Shown here one piece after another: positions 16,479 to 24,568 of a DNA stretch of 64,000 nt. The notes beneath the pieces are model-generated. The model did no database searches. It was given only the letters and a program-made list of their open reading frames with translations, and had not been told where the DNA came from. Location: the NCBI RefSeq assembly GCF_003258605.2, contig NZ_CP031264.1, forward strand, positions 2,108,001 to 2,172,000, read 5' to 3'. This DNA comes from Peterkaempfera bronchialis. GTDB lineage: Bacteria; Actinomycetota; Actinomycetes; Streptomycetales; Streptomycetaceae. The position numbers and the translations under genes are program-made. How positions within the stretch are numbered: position 1 is the stretch's first letter; each line of letters begins with the position of its first letter.

Positions 16479-18923
16479 ATGGGCGTACCGTGCACCCGGC
16501 AGGAGTGCGACGGCGGGGAGATCGACGCGGACGGCTACTGCACCGCCTGCGGCCTGGCACCGGCGACCGAGCCGCCCGCCGCGCCGCCCGCCTCGTCGGC
16601 CTGCCCGCAACCAGGCTGCCCCGGCGAGATCGACCCCGACGGCTACTGCACCGCCTGCGGCCTCGCCCCCACCCCCGCCCCCACCGGCTCCGTCCCCTCG
16701 CAGCGCTCCACCCCCACCGGCTCCACCCGCACGGGCTCCACCGGCTCCACCGGCTCCGGCCGCTCCGTCTCGGTGCGCAGCTCCCGGGCCTCCTCCTCCG
16801 CCGCCACCCGGAGCCGACTGGGCGCGGGCCTGGTGACGGTGCCTCCGGTACCGCGCCCGGACCCCCGTACCGCCGTGCTGGAGAACCCCGAGGTCCCCGA
16901 GCGCAAGCGGTTCTGCTCCAGCTGCGAGGCCCCGGTCGGGCGCGGGCGGGCCGACCGCCCCGGCCGTACCGAGGGGTTCTGCACCCAGTGCGGCGGCACC
17001 TACTCCTTCTCCCCCAAGCTCCTCGGCGGCGATCTGGTCGGCGGCCAGTACGAGGTGGTGGGCTGCCTGGCGCACGGCGGCCTGGGCTGGATCTACCTGG
17101 CGATCGACCGCCGGGTCAACGACCGCTGGGTGGTGCTCAAGGGCCTGCTGGACACCGGCGACCAGGACGCGCTCGCGGTGGCCATCGCCGAGCGGCGCTT
17201 CCTCGCCGAGGTCGACCACCCCAATATCGTCCGCATCATCAACTTCGTGGAGCACCCGGACACCCGCACCGGGTCCACCGACGGCTACATCGTCATGGAG
17301 TACGTCGGCGGGCAGTCCCTCAAGGAGATCGCCAACGCCCGGCGCGGCCCCGACGGCCGCCGTGAGCCGCTGCCCGTGGAGCAGGCCATCGCCTTCGCGC
17401 TCGAAGCGCTCCCCGCCCTCGGCCATCTGCACAGCCGGGGCCTGGTCTACTGCGACTTCAAGGTCGACAACGTGATCCAGAGCGAGGACACGCTCAAGAT
17501 CATCGACATGGGCGCGGTCCGCCACCTGGACGACGACGGCCCGATCTACGGCACGGTCGGCTACCAGGCCCCGGAGATCGCCACCGAGGGCCCCTCCCCC
17601 GCCTCCGACCTCTACACCGTGGGCCGCACCCTGGCCGTGCTCACCTTCGACTTCCAGGGCTACACCACCACCTACCGCGACACCCTGCCCGGCCCCGACC
17701 AGGTCGAGCTCTTCGCCCGCTATGAGTCCTTCCACCGGCTGCTGCTCCGCGCCACCGACCCCGACCCCGGTCGGCGCTTCTCCTCCGCCGAGGAGATGGC
17801 GGACCAGCTGACCGGTGTGCTGCGCGAGGTGCTCTCCCTCCAGGACGGCCGGCCGCGCCCTGCCCTCTCCACCCTCTTCGGCCCCGAGCTGCGCGTCGCG
17901 GACACCGCCCTGGTGCCGCCCGAGAGCGCCGTCGAACCACCCGAGACCCCCCGGGGCAGATCCGCCCCGGCGACCCGCCCCGCCCTGCCGCCCGGCACCC
18001 CGCCCCGGGTGACCACACTGGACGCCCGCGCGGCGGCCCTGGCGCTGCCCGTCCCCCGCACCGACCCGGCCGACCCGGGCGCCGGCTTCCTGGCCACCCT
18101 GGTCGCCACCGCGCCCGCCGAGGTCGTCGCCGCCCTCCAGACCGCCCCGGCGACCTCCCCCGCGCTCACGCTGCGCGCCCTGCGGGCCCACCTCGAACTG
18201 GCCGACACCCCGGCCGTCAACGCCGCCCTGGACGCCCTGGAGGGGTCCGAGGACTGGCGGGTCGTCTGGTACCGCGGCCTGGCCGCCCTCTCCGCCGCCG
18301 ACGACGAGGCGTCCCTCTCCGCCGCCGCCGACGCCTTCGACGCCGTCCGCGACGCCTTCCCGGGCGAGGCCGCCCCCAAGCTGGCCCTCGGCATCTGCGC
18401 CGAACTGCTCGGCCGCCGCGACACCGCCGCCGCCTGCTACCGCCTGGTCTGGAACACCGACCGCTCCTACGTCAGCGCCGCCTTCGGCCTGGCCCGGGTC
18501 CGGCTCGCCGCCGGCGACCGCAGCGGCGCCGTCCAGGCCCTGGAGTCGGTCCCGGAGACCTCCAGCCACTACACCCCGGCCCGGGTCGCCGCCATCCGGG
18601 CCCGCATCCGCGACCGCGCGCCCGGCGAACCGCTCGGGGCCGACCTCGCCGCCTGCTCCGCCCAGCTGCCCGCCCTCGACCTGGACGACCGGCGCCGTAC
18701 GGAGCTGCGCGTCGAAGTCCTCGGCGCCGCACTCGGCTGGGTCCTGACCGGCCCGCCGGACCCGCCGCACCTCACCCTGCTGGGGCATCCCGCCACCGAA
18801 CGGGAACTGCGCGGGGCCCTGGAGGACTCCTACCGGGTGCTGGCCCGGTTGGCGGACCGGCAGGAGAACCGGTTCGCCCTCGTGGAGCGGGCGAACCGAA
18901 CCCGGCCCAGGACATGGGTGTGA
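16479..18923 (+). CDS. pknG: PknG-type soluble serine/threonine protein kinase with TPR domain
   Basis: This 814-residue protein matches M. tuberculosis PknG end to end. Two N-terminal zinc ribbons (Cys 5/10/21/24 and 42/47/57/60; each ends DGYCTACG) are followed by a Ser/Thr/Gly-rich linker (71-112). The PknG rubredoxin motif (Cys 146/149 and 168/171) comes next, then the kinase domain (about 190-460) with glycine loop AHGGLGWIYLA, ATP Lys 221 (VVLKG), catalytic Asp 326 (YCDFKVDN) and metal Asp 343 (DMG). A TPR-like helical domain fills the C-terminus. HRD and DFG are altered as in other PknG proteins; the Pro after the catalytic Lys is Val. Known PknG kinases control glutamate and TCA metabolism by phosphorylating FHA proteins. 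GGGGGAGAG precedes the ATG. Confidence 0.95.
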   Translation: MGVPCTRQECDGGEIDADGYCTACGLAPATEPPAAPPASSACPQPGCPGEIDPDGYCTACGLAPTPAPTGSVPSQRSTPTGSTRTGSTGSTGSGRSVSVRSSRASSSAATRSRLGAGLVTVPPVPRPDPRTAVLENPEVPERKRFCSSCEAPVGRGRADRPGRTEGFCTQCGGTYSFSPKLLGGDLVGGQYEVVGCLAHGGLGWIYLAIDRRVNDRWVVLKGLLDTGDQDALAVAIAERRFLAEVDHPNIVRIINFVEHPDTRTGSTDGYIVMEYVGGQSLKEIANARRGPDGRREPLPVEQAIAFALEALPALGHLHSRGLVYCDFKVDNVIQSEDTLKIIDMGAVRHLDDDGPIYGTVGYQAPEIATEGPSPASDLYTVGRTLAVLTFDFQGYTTTYRDTLPGPDQVELFARYESFHRLLLRATDPDPGRRFSSAEEMADQLTGVLREVLSLQDGRPRPALSTLFGPELRVADTALVPPESAVEPPETPRGRSAPATRPALPPGTPPRVTTLDARAAALALPVPRTDPADPGAGFLATLVATAPAEVVAALQTAPATSPALTLRALRAHLELADTPAVNAALDALEGSEDWRVVWYRGLAALSAADDEASLSAAADAFDAVRDAFPGEAAPKLALGICAELLGRRDTAAACYRLVWNTDRSYVSAAFGLARVRLAAGDRSGAVQALESVPETSSHYTPARVAAIRARIRDRAPGEPLGADLAACSAQLPALDLDDRRRTELRVEVLGAALGWVLTGPPDPPHLTLLGHPATERELRGALEDSYRVLARLADRQENRFALVERANRTRPRTWV

Positions 18924-20038
18924 CAAGGATGCCGCAGATGACCGTGTGCCCGTCCTGCGCGGAGCCGCTGGAACCCGAAGACGTGTTCTGCGGCGCGTGC
19001 GGAATCAACCTCGCCCAATCCCCCGCCACCCCCCGGGGCGGCACCGGGGACTTCGTACTCGCCGCCCCCGCCCACCTCCTCCTCGACGAACCGTCCGGCC
19101 CGCCGTGCGCCCAGTGCGACGGCCGCATCGCCGCCGACGGCTACTGCGACACCTGCGGGGCCGCCCGGCCCAACCCCCGCGACCATGTGGAGCGCTGCCT
19201 CGAAGGCGTGGCCGGGGTGAGCGACCGCGGCCACCGGCACCACCGCAACGAGGACTCCTTCACCGTCGCCGCCACCTCCCTCCCCGACGGCGCCTCCGCC
19301 GTGGTCGCCGTGGTCTGCGACGGCGTCTCCTCCGCCACCCGCCCCGACGAGGCGTCCCAGGCAGCGGCCGACACCGCTTCCGAGTCGCTGCTCACCGCCC
19401 TGGAAGCCGGCACCGACCCCACCCGCGCCATGCATGACGCGCTGCTCGACGCGGCCCGCGCGGTCGACGCCCTCGCCGACGGCCGCGCCCCGGAGCCCGG
19501 TACCAACTCCCCGGCCTGCACCTGCGTCAGCGCCGTCGCCGCAGGCGGCGCGGTCACCATCGGCTGGATCGGCGACAGCCGCGCCTACTGGATCCCCGAC
19601 GACCGCGAGGCCGCCGAGCCCTACCGGCTGACCGAGGACGACTCCTGGGCCGCCCGCATGGTGGCCGCCGGCCTCATGGAGGAGGCCGAGGCGTACGCCG
19701 ACCCCCGCGCCCACGCCATCACCGGCTGGCTCGGCGCCGACGCCGGGGAGCTGGACCCGCACACCGTCACCTTCACTCCGCATGTCCCCGGCGTGATCCT
19801 GGTCTGCACCGACGGCCTGTGGAACTATGCCGAGGCCGCCACCGCCCTCGCCGACGCCGTCCCGGCCGACGCCCGCACCGAACCGCTGAGCGCCGCCCGG
19901 GACCTGGTGCAGTTCGCCCTGGCCGGCGGCGGCCACGACAACATCACGGTCGCCGTACTGCCCTTCCCCCCGGCCCCCGGCCGCCGCCCCGAGGCCCCGC
20001 CCACCCCCACCCTGGTCGACCTCCCGCCCACCGTCTGA
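18920..20038 (+). CDS. PP2C-family protein phosphatase with N-terminal zinc ribbons
   Basis: A protein of about 372 residues. The N-terminus carries two CxxC pairs each (CPSC...CGACG, then CAQC...DGYCDTCG), so it has the same ribbon style as PknG. The PP2C domain follows (about 95-350), with RNEDSF, VVCDGVSS, GDSRAYW, CTDGLWN and GGHDNITV. The metal Asp residues are all present, although the usual DGxGG is DGVSS. It is the natural antagonist of the adjacent kinase, removing phosphate from Ser/Thr. The GTG at 18920 overlaps the pknG stop by 4 bp and has AGGA upstream; ATGs at 18914, 18929 and 18938 are alternatives. Soluble, cytoplasmic. Confidence 0.92.
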   Translation: MTRMPQMTVCPSCAEPLEPEDVFCGACGINLAQSPATPRGGTGDFVLAAPAHLLLDEPSGPPCAQCDGRIAADGYCDTCGAARPNPRDHVERCLEGVAGVSDRGHRHHRNEDSFTVAATSLPDGASAVVAVVCDGVSSATRPDEASQAAADTASESLLTALEAGTDPTRAMHDALLDAARAVDALADGRAPEPGTNSPACTCVSAVAAGGAVTIGWIGDSRAYWIPDDREAAEPYRLTEDDSWAARMVAAGLMEEAEAYADPRAHAITGWLGADAGELDPHTVTFTPHVPGVILVCTDGLWNYAEAATALADAVPADARTEPLSAARDLVQFALAGGGHDNITVAVLPFPPAPGRRPEAPPTPTLVDLPPTV

Positions 20039-20068
20039 CCCCCCGCCACCTCGACAGGAGCATCGGCG

Positions 20069-21400
20069 ATGGCCAAGCTGACCAAGTCCAACCTCCCGAG
20101 TTTCACGGTCGACATCTTCCAGAACGCGTACCTCTCCGAGGGCGCCCGGGAGGTCAACGCCATCATCCAGGTGACCTCCACCGGGGGCGGCACCTCGGGC
20201 GGCCGTCCGCCGGCCGACTCCGGCGGCTCCGACGCCGCCGTGGTGATCATGGTGGACTGCTCCGGCTCCATGGACTACCCGTCCGCCAAGATGCGCGCCG
20301 CCCGCGAGGCCACCGCCGCCGCCATCGACACCCTCCGCGACGGAGTGGCCTTCGCCGTGGTCGCCGGCACCCACACCGCCGCCGACATCTACCCCGGAGA
20401 CGGACGCCTCGCCGTCGCCACCGCCACCACCCGGGGCGCCGCCAAGCAGGCACTCCGCCGCCTCCACCCCGGCGGCGGCACCGCGATAGGCACCTGGCTG
20501 CGCAAGGCCGACAGCCTCTTCCTCACCCGCCGCGACATCCCCATCCGGCACGGCATCCTGCTCACCGACGGCCGCAACGAACATGAGCAGCCCGAACTGC
20601 TCAAGGCCACCCTGGACGCCGTCTCCGGCCACTTCACCTGCGACTGCCGGGGCGTCGGCACCGACTGGGAGGTCCAGGAGCTCCGCCGGATCTCCGCCGC
20701 CCTGCTGGGCACCGTGGACATCGTCGCCGACCCGTCCGGCCTGGAAGCGGACTTCCGCGCCATGATGGAGACCGCCATGGCCAAGGAGGTCGCCGATGTC
20801 TCCCTGCGCGTCTGGACCCCGCAGAACGCCCTGGTGAAGTTCGTCAAGCAGGTCGCCCCCACCGTCGCCGACCTCACCGACCGCCGTACCGAGGCCGCCC
20901 CCCGCGCCGGCGACTACCCCACCGGCTCCTGGGGCGACGAGAGCCGCGACTACCACCTCTGCATCGAGGTCCCGGCCACCGCCCTCGGCAATGAGATGCT
21001 CGCCGCCCGCGTCAGCCTGGTCCTCCCCCGACCCGACGGCTCCGCCGAGGTGCTCTCCCAGGGTCTGGTCAAGGCCGTCTGGACCGACGACCTGGCCGCC
21101 TCCACCCGGATCAGCCCCCAGGTCGCCCACTACACCGGCCAGGCCGAACTGGCCGAATCCATCCAGCAGGGCCTCGAAGCCCACCGCAGCGGCGACCTCG
21201 ACCAGGCAACCGCCAAGCTGGGCAAGGCCGTTCGGCTCGCCCACGCCTCCGGCAACGAGGACACCTTCAAGCTGCTCCAGAAGGTGGTGGACGTGGTCGA
21301 TCCGAAGGAAGGTACCGTTCGGTTCCGCAAGCATGTGAGCGAGGCCGACGAGATGACCCTTGAGACCCGCTCCACGAAGACCGTACGCGTGAAGAAGTAG
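20069..21400 (+). CDS. VWA-domain protein of the PknG cluster
   Basis: A 443-residue soluble protein. A von Willebrand A domain (about 55-235) has a complete MIDAS site: DCSGSM (about 63-68), the Thr in GGGTAIG and the Asp in LLTDGR. A beta-rich domain (about 250-350) and a helical C-terminal segment resembling TPR-type repeats (about 355-420) follow. No signal peptide is present. The ribosome site GACAGGAG lies 8 bp before the ATG, and the gene is 30 bp behind the phosphatase. VWA domains bind protein partners through a metal; here the partner is probably within the kinase module, which is inference. Confidence 0.9.
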   Translation: MAKLTKSNLPSFTVDIFQNAYLSEGAREVNAIIQVTSTGGGTSGGRPPADSGGSDAAVVIMVDCSGSMDYPSAKMRAAREATAAAIDTLRDGVAFAVVAGTHTAADIYPGDGRLAVATATTRGAAKQALRRLHPGGGTAIGTWLRKADSLFLTRRDIPIRHGILLTDGRNEHEQPELLKATLDAVSGHFTCDCRGVGTDWEVQELRRISAALLGTVDIVADPSGLEADFRAMMETAMAKEVADVSLRVWTPQNALVKFVKQVAPTVADLTDRRTEAAPRAGDYPTGSWGDESRDYHLCIEVPATALGNEMLAARVSLVLPRPDGSAEVLSQGLVKAVWTDDLAASTRISPQVAHYTGQAELAESIQQGLEAHRSGDLDQATAKLGKAVRLAHASGNEDTFKLLQKVVDVVDPKEGTVRFRKHVSEADEMTLETRSTKTVRVKK

Positions 21401-21413
21401 TAGGGGGGCATTG

Positions 21414-22223
21414 ATGCCGATCTGCCCGAGAGGCCATGACTCGCAGGCCGAGGACTGGTGCGACGTCTGCGGCTTCCCGATGGCGTCACCGAGCGCGCCG
21501 CCCATGGCGCCTCCGCCATTCGCCGAACCGGAGGCCACCGACGCCCTCGCCGCCTGCCCGATCTGCCGCACCCCGCAGACCGGCCGGTACTGCGAGGAGT
21601 GCGGCTACGACTACGACCTCTCCTCCCCCTCCCTCCGGCAGCGCCCCGCCGACCCGCCGCAGCAGCAGACCTACGGCTACCAACCCGACTACAGCTTCCA
21701 GCAGCCCGCCGGCTACCCGCCCGACCCGGGCATATCCACCGACCCCCAGTCCGTCTACAGCGGCTACGACACCGACTTCCGCCTCACCCCGCCGGCCCCC
21801 GAACCCCCGGCCCGGACAAACTGGGTCGCCGTGGTCAGCGCGGACCGCGACTACTTCGCCGAGATGATGGCCCGCAGCGGCCCCGAGGCACAGGGCCTGT
21901 ACTTCCCGCCCTACTGCCCGGAACGCCGCATCCCCATGACCGGCAGAGGCCAACTGCGGATCGGCCGCCGCAGCCACCACCGGGGCACCGTCCCCGAGAT
22001 CGACCTCTCCGTCCCCCCGGAGGACCCCGGCGCCTCCCACCAGCACGCCCTGCTCCAGGAGCAGCCCGACGGCAACTGGATCGTGGTCGACCAGGACTCC
22101 ACCAACGGCACCACCGTCAACGGCTCCCCCGACCCCATCTCCCCGCACACCTCCGTCCCCCTCCAGGACGGCGACCGCATCCACGTCGGCGCCTGGACCA
22201 CCATCACCATCCACCGCGCCTGA
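21414..22223 (+). CDS. FHA-domain protein with N-terminal zinc ribbons
   Basis: A 269-residue protein. Two Cys pairs occur at the N-terminus (CPRG...DWCDVCG and CPIC...RYCEECG), then a Pro/Gln/Tyr-rich linker. A conserved block (TNWVAVVSADRDYF) precedes the FHA domain (about 180-268), which has the phosphothreonine-binding residues in IGRR, GASHQHA and DSTNGTTVNG. It lacks the ETTS-type N-terminal phosphosite of mycobacterial GarA, so if it is a PknG target the site must differ. The ATG at 21414 sits 5 bp after GGGGGG; an upstream TTG is possible. It is the last gene of the cluster, the likely phospho-reader. Confidence 0.92.
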   Translation: MPICPRGHDSQAEDWCDVCGFPMASPSAPPMAPPPFAEPEATDALAACPICRTPQTGRYCEECGYDYDLSSPSLRQRPADPPQQQTYGYQPDYSFQQPAGYPPDPGISTDPQSVYSGYDTDFRLTPPAPEPPARTNWVAVVSADRDYFAEMMARSGPEAQGLYFPPYCPERRIPMTGRGQLRIGRRSHHRGTVPEIDLSVPPEDPGASHQHALLQEQPDGNWIVVDQDSTNGTTVNGSPDPISPHTSVPLQDGDRIHVGAWTTITIHRA

Positions 22224-22304
22224 CCCCCACCCCCAGCCAACCCACCCACCCCAACCCCGCACGGACAGCCCTCCCCCCACCGGGCGGAGGGTGGCGGACG
22301 GGGA

Positions 22305-22444
22305 GGGGTGGGGGGGTCCCGGGCTCCCTCCTTGCCCGCCTTCGGCGAGGAGGGGCCCATGGAGGATGCAGCCGGTTCCCCCGGAGCGAGGAACGAGCGC
22401 AGGGGGACACCGGCGAGCACCGGACGCCCGGGACCCCCCACCCC
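22305..22444. terminator. long inverted repeat between convergent genes
   Basis: Arms 22305-22324 and 22426-22444 are complementary apart from one bulged G and flank about 100 bases. The inside contains further short hairpins. The element sits between the FHA gene and the oppositely oriented methyltransferase and probably terminates both. No coding frame of note is present in the 283-bp gap. Confidence 0.55.
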
Positions 22445-22506
22445 GGACCGGCCGACACCCGCACCAGCCCACACAACCCAACCCCCACGCAGCACCCCGA
22501 CCCGCC

Positions 22507-23528
22507 TCACCCCCACTCCCGGTCCGCCCGGTCCAGCCACACCCACCGCCGCCCCGCAGCCACCGTGAGCCCGTACCGCTCCCGCCCTGGCCGCCCCGCC
22601 TCCATCCACCGGTCGTACACCGCCTCCACCCCCGGCCAGATCTCCCGGGGCCCCGTCCGGCTGACCGCACCGTCCGGAGCCGCCCGCGCAGTCGACCCGT
22701 CCGCCGCACTCACCGTCAGCCAGGTACTGCGCCGCCCCCGGTCGTACACCGCCCGCACCTCCAGCTCCGGCAGCGCCAGCCCCAGCGCAAACAGAAAGCC
22801 GTCCCCCGCCGGCCGGACAGCCGTCCGCGAACGCCGCGCCCTCCCCCACCCACCGCGCCTCCCCACAACCACCCCGCCCCACCACCCGAACCACCAGCCC
22901 CACCACCACCAACCGCACCACCACCAGCACCACCACCCCCCACCCGCACCCGCCCCGCCAGAAACCTCCCCGCCGCCGTACCGTCCACCGCCACCCTCAG
23001 CCGCACCAGCCCACCCCCCACCGGCGCGAGGATCACCGCACCCGGACGACACTGCGCCACCCACTCCCCCGGCAACGCCGCCACCGTCCCCACCCCGCAC
23101 CTGGCGACCACCCGGTCATACGGCGCCCCCGCCGCCCACCCCTGGGCCCCGTCCCCGACCACCACCGCCACCCCGCCGTACCCCGCCGCAGCCAGCCGCC
23201 GCTCCGCCTCCGCCGCCCTCCCCGCCTCGGCCTCCACGGTGACCACCCGCTCGGCGCCGACCCGATGGGCCAGCAGCGCCGCGCTGTACCCACTCCCGGT
23301 GCCGATCTCCAGCACCCGGTGGCCACCCCCGACCAGCAACTCGTCCAGTGTCCGCGCCACCACCGGCAAAGCCCCATGGCGGAGCGGTACGAAGAGCCGC
23401 CGGGGCACCTCCTCGAACGCCCGCCGCCACGCCGGATCCCCCAGCATCCCCTCCGCCGCCAACTCCCGCACCAACCGCGCCGCCCACGCCCCCTGAGCCC
23501 CGCCGGCCACCCCAGACCGCTGCTTCAT
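22507..23528 (-). pseudogene. protein-L-isoaspartate O-methyltransferase-like gene with a frameshift
   Basis: The N-terminal part is read from ATG 23528: MKQRSGVAGGAQGAWAARLV, then the SAM-binding motif VLEIGTGSGYSAALLA, typical of PCMT-family methyltransferases. After about residue 180 the frame enters Gly-rich nonsense and stops at 22716. The expected C-terminal domain (FLFALGLALPELEVRAVYD through to VWLDRADREWG) is in another frame, ending at 22507. The switch must lie in the low-complexity CCACCACC-rich stretch about 22850-22980. This is either a real frameshift or a sequencing or assembly error in a difficult tract. If intact, the enzyme would transfer methyl groups to proteins or small molecules, as in lanthipeptide-free PCMT homologues of Streptomyces. 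Confidence 0.75.
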
Positions 23529-23650
23529 GCGCCCTACTCTGCACCCCCGAGCCCCTACCGCGCCGCCACAGAGGGCGATGCAGAAAAGAGATCCCAATGA
23601 TCCACCGAAAATCCGTTCCTGACCGCTTGCCATCCCTAGGCTGATGCCTC

Positions 23651-24568
23651 ATGACTGCTGCAATAGCCGCCGAGGGAATCCGGAAGCGGTACGGGGACAT
23701 CCAGGCCGTCGACGGGGTCGCACTGACCATCGAGACTGGTGAGTTCCACGGCATCCTGGGTCCGAACGGAGCAGGCAAGACCACCACCCTCGAAATCCTC
23801 GAAGGCATCCGCGAGCCCGACGAGGGCCGCATCGAACTGCTGGGCATGAGCCCCTGGCCGCGCAACCCGAAGCTGCTGCCCCGCATCGGGGTGCAGTTCC
23901 AGGCTTCGGCCTTCTTCGACGGCCTGAGCGCGCGCGAAACCATCCACACCTTCGCTTCCCTCTACGGCATCGGGCCCAAGCCCGCCGACGCCATGCTGGA
24001 ACGCGTCGGCCTCACCGGACTCGCCGGCACCCGCGCCGAGAAGCTCTCCGGCGGCCAGGCCCAGCGCCTCTCCATCGCCTGCGCCCTGGTCCACGACCCG
24101 GAGCTGGTCTTCCTGGACGAGCCGACCACCGGCCTGGACCCGCAGGCCCGCCGCAACCTCTGGGACCTCCTCCGCGACATCAACGCCGAGGGCCGCACCG
24201 TCGTCCTCACCACCCACTACCTGGACGAGGCCGAAATCCTCTGCGACCGCGTCTCCGTGATGGACCACGGCAGGGTCCTGAAGACCGGCGCACCCGCCAC
24301 CCTGGTCCGCGAACTGGACGAGACGGTCCGGGTCAGCGTGGAGTCCGGCCTGGTCACCGCCGACGCGGTACGCGACCTGCTGACCGCCGCCGGCGCCGAC
24401 GCCACCTCCGTCGAGGACGACGGCGTCTCGCTCTCCGTGGCGACCCGCACCCCCGCGCCGGTGATCTCCGTACTGGCCGATCAGGGCGCACTGCGCGGCC
24501 TCGAAGTACGCGGCGCCACCCTGGAGGACGTCTTCCTCCACCTCACCGGACGGGAGTACCGGGCGTGA
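23651..24568 (+). CDS. ABC-2 type exporter ATP-binding protein
   Basis: A 305-residue nucleotide-binding protein of the DrrA/CcmA type. Walker A is GPNGAGKTT, the signature is LSGGQAQRLSIA, Walker B is LVFLDEPTTGLD and the switch His is in TTHYLDEAE. The C-terminal 70 residues form the extra domain found in drug- and polysaccharide-export ATPases. The permease gene follows with a 4-bp GTGA overlap, so both are co-translated. No regulator or biosynthetic gene is linked, so the exported substrate cannot be named. Confidence 0.93.
   Translation: MTAAIAAEGIRKRYGDIQAVDGVALTIETGEFHGILGPNGAGKTTTLEILEGIREPDEGRIELLGMSPWPRNPKLLPRIGVQFQASAFFDGLSARETIHTFASLYGIGPKPADAMLERVGLTGLAGTRAEKLSGGQAQRLSIACALVHDPELVFLDEPTTGLDPQARRNLWDLLRDINAEGRTVVLTTHYLDEAEILCDRVSVMDHGRVLKTGAPATLVRELDETVRVSVESGLVTADAVRDLLTAAGADATSVEDDGVSLSVATRTPAPVISVLADQGALRGLEVRGATLEDVFLHLTGREYRA

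Noticed and set aside
16332..18926. An 864-codon minus-strand frame
   Set aside because: Lies exactly opposite pknG, which has unambiguous motifs.
18830..21571. A 913-codon minus-strand frame across the PP2C, VWA and FHA genes
   Set aside because: Antisense shadow of well-supported genes with Gly/Val/Ala-dominated sequence.
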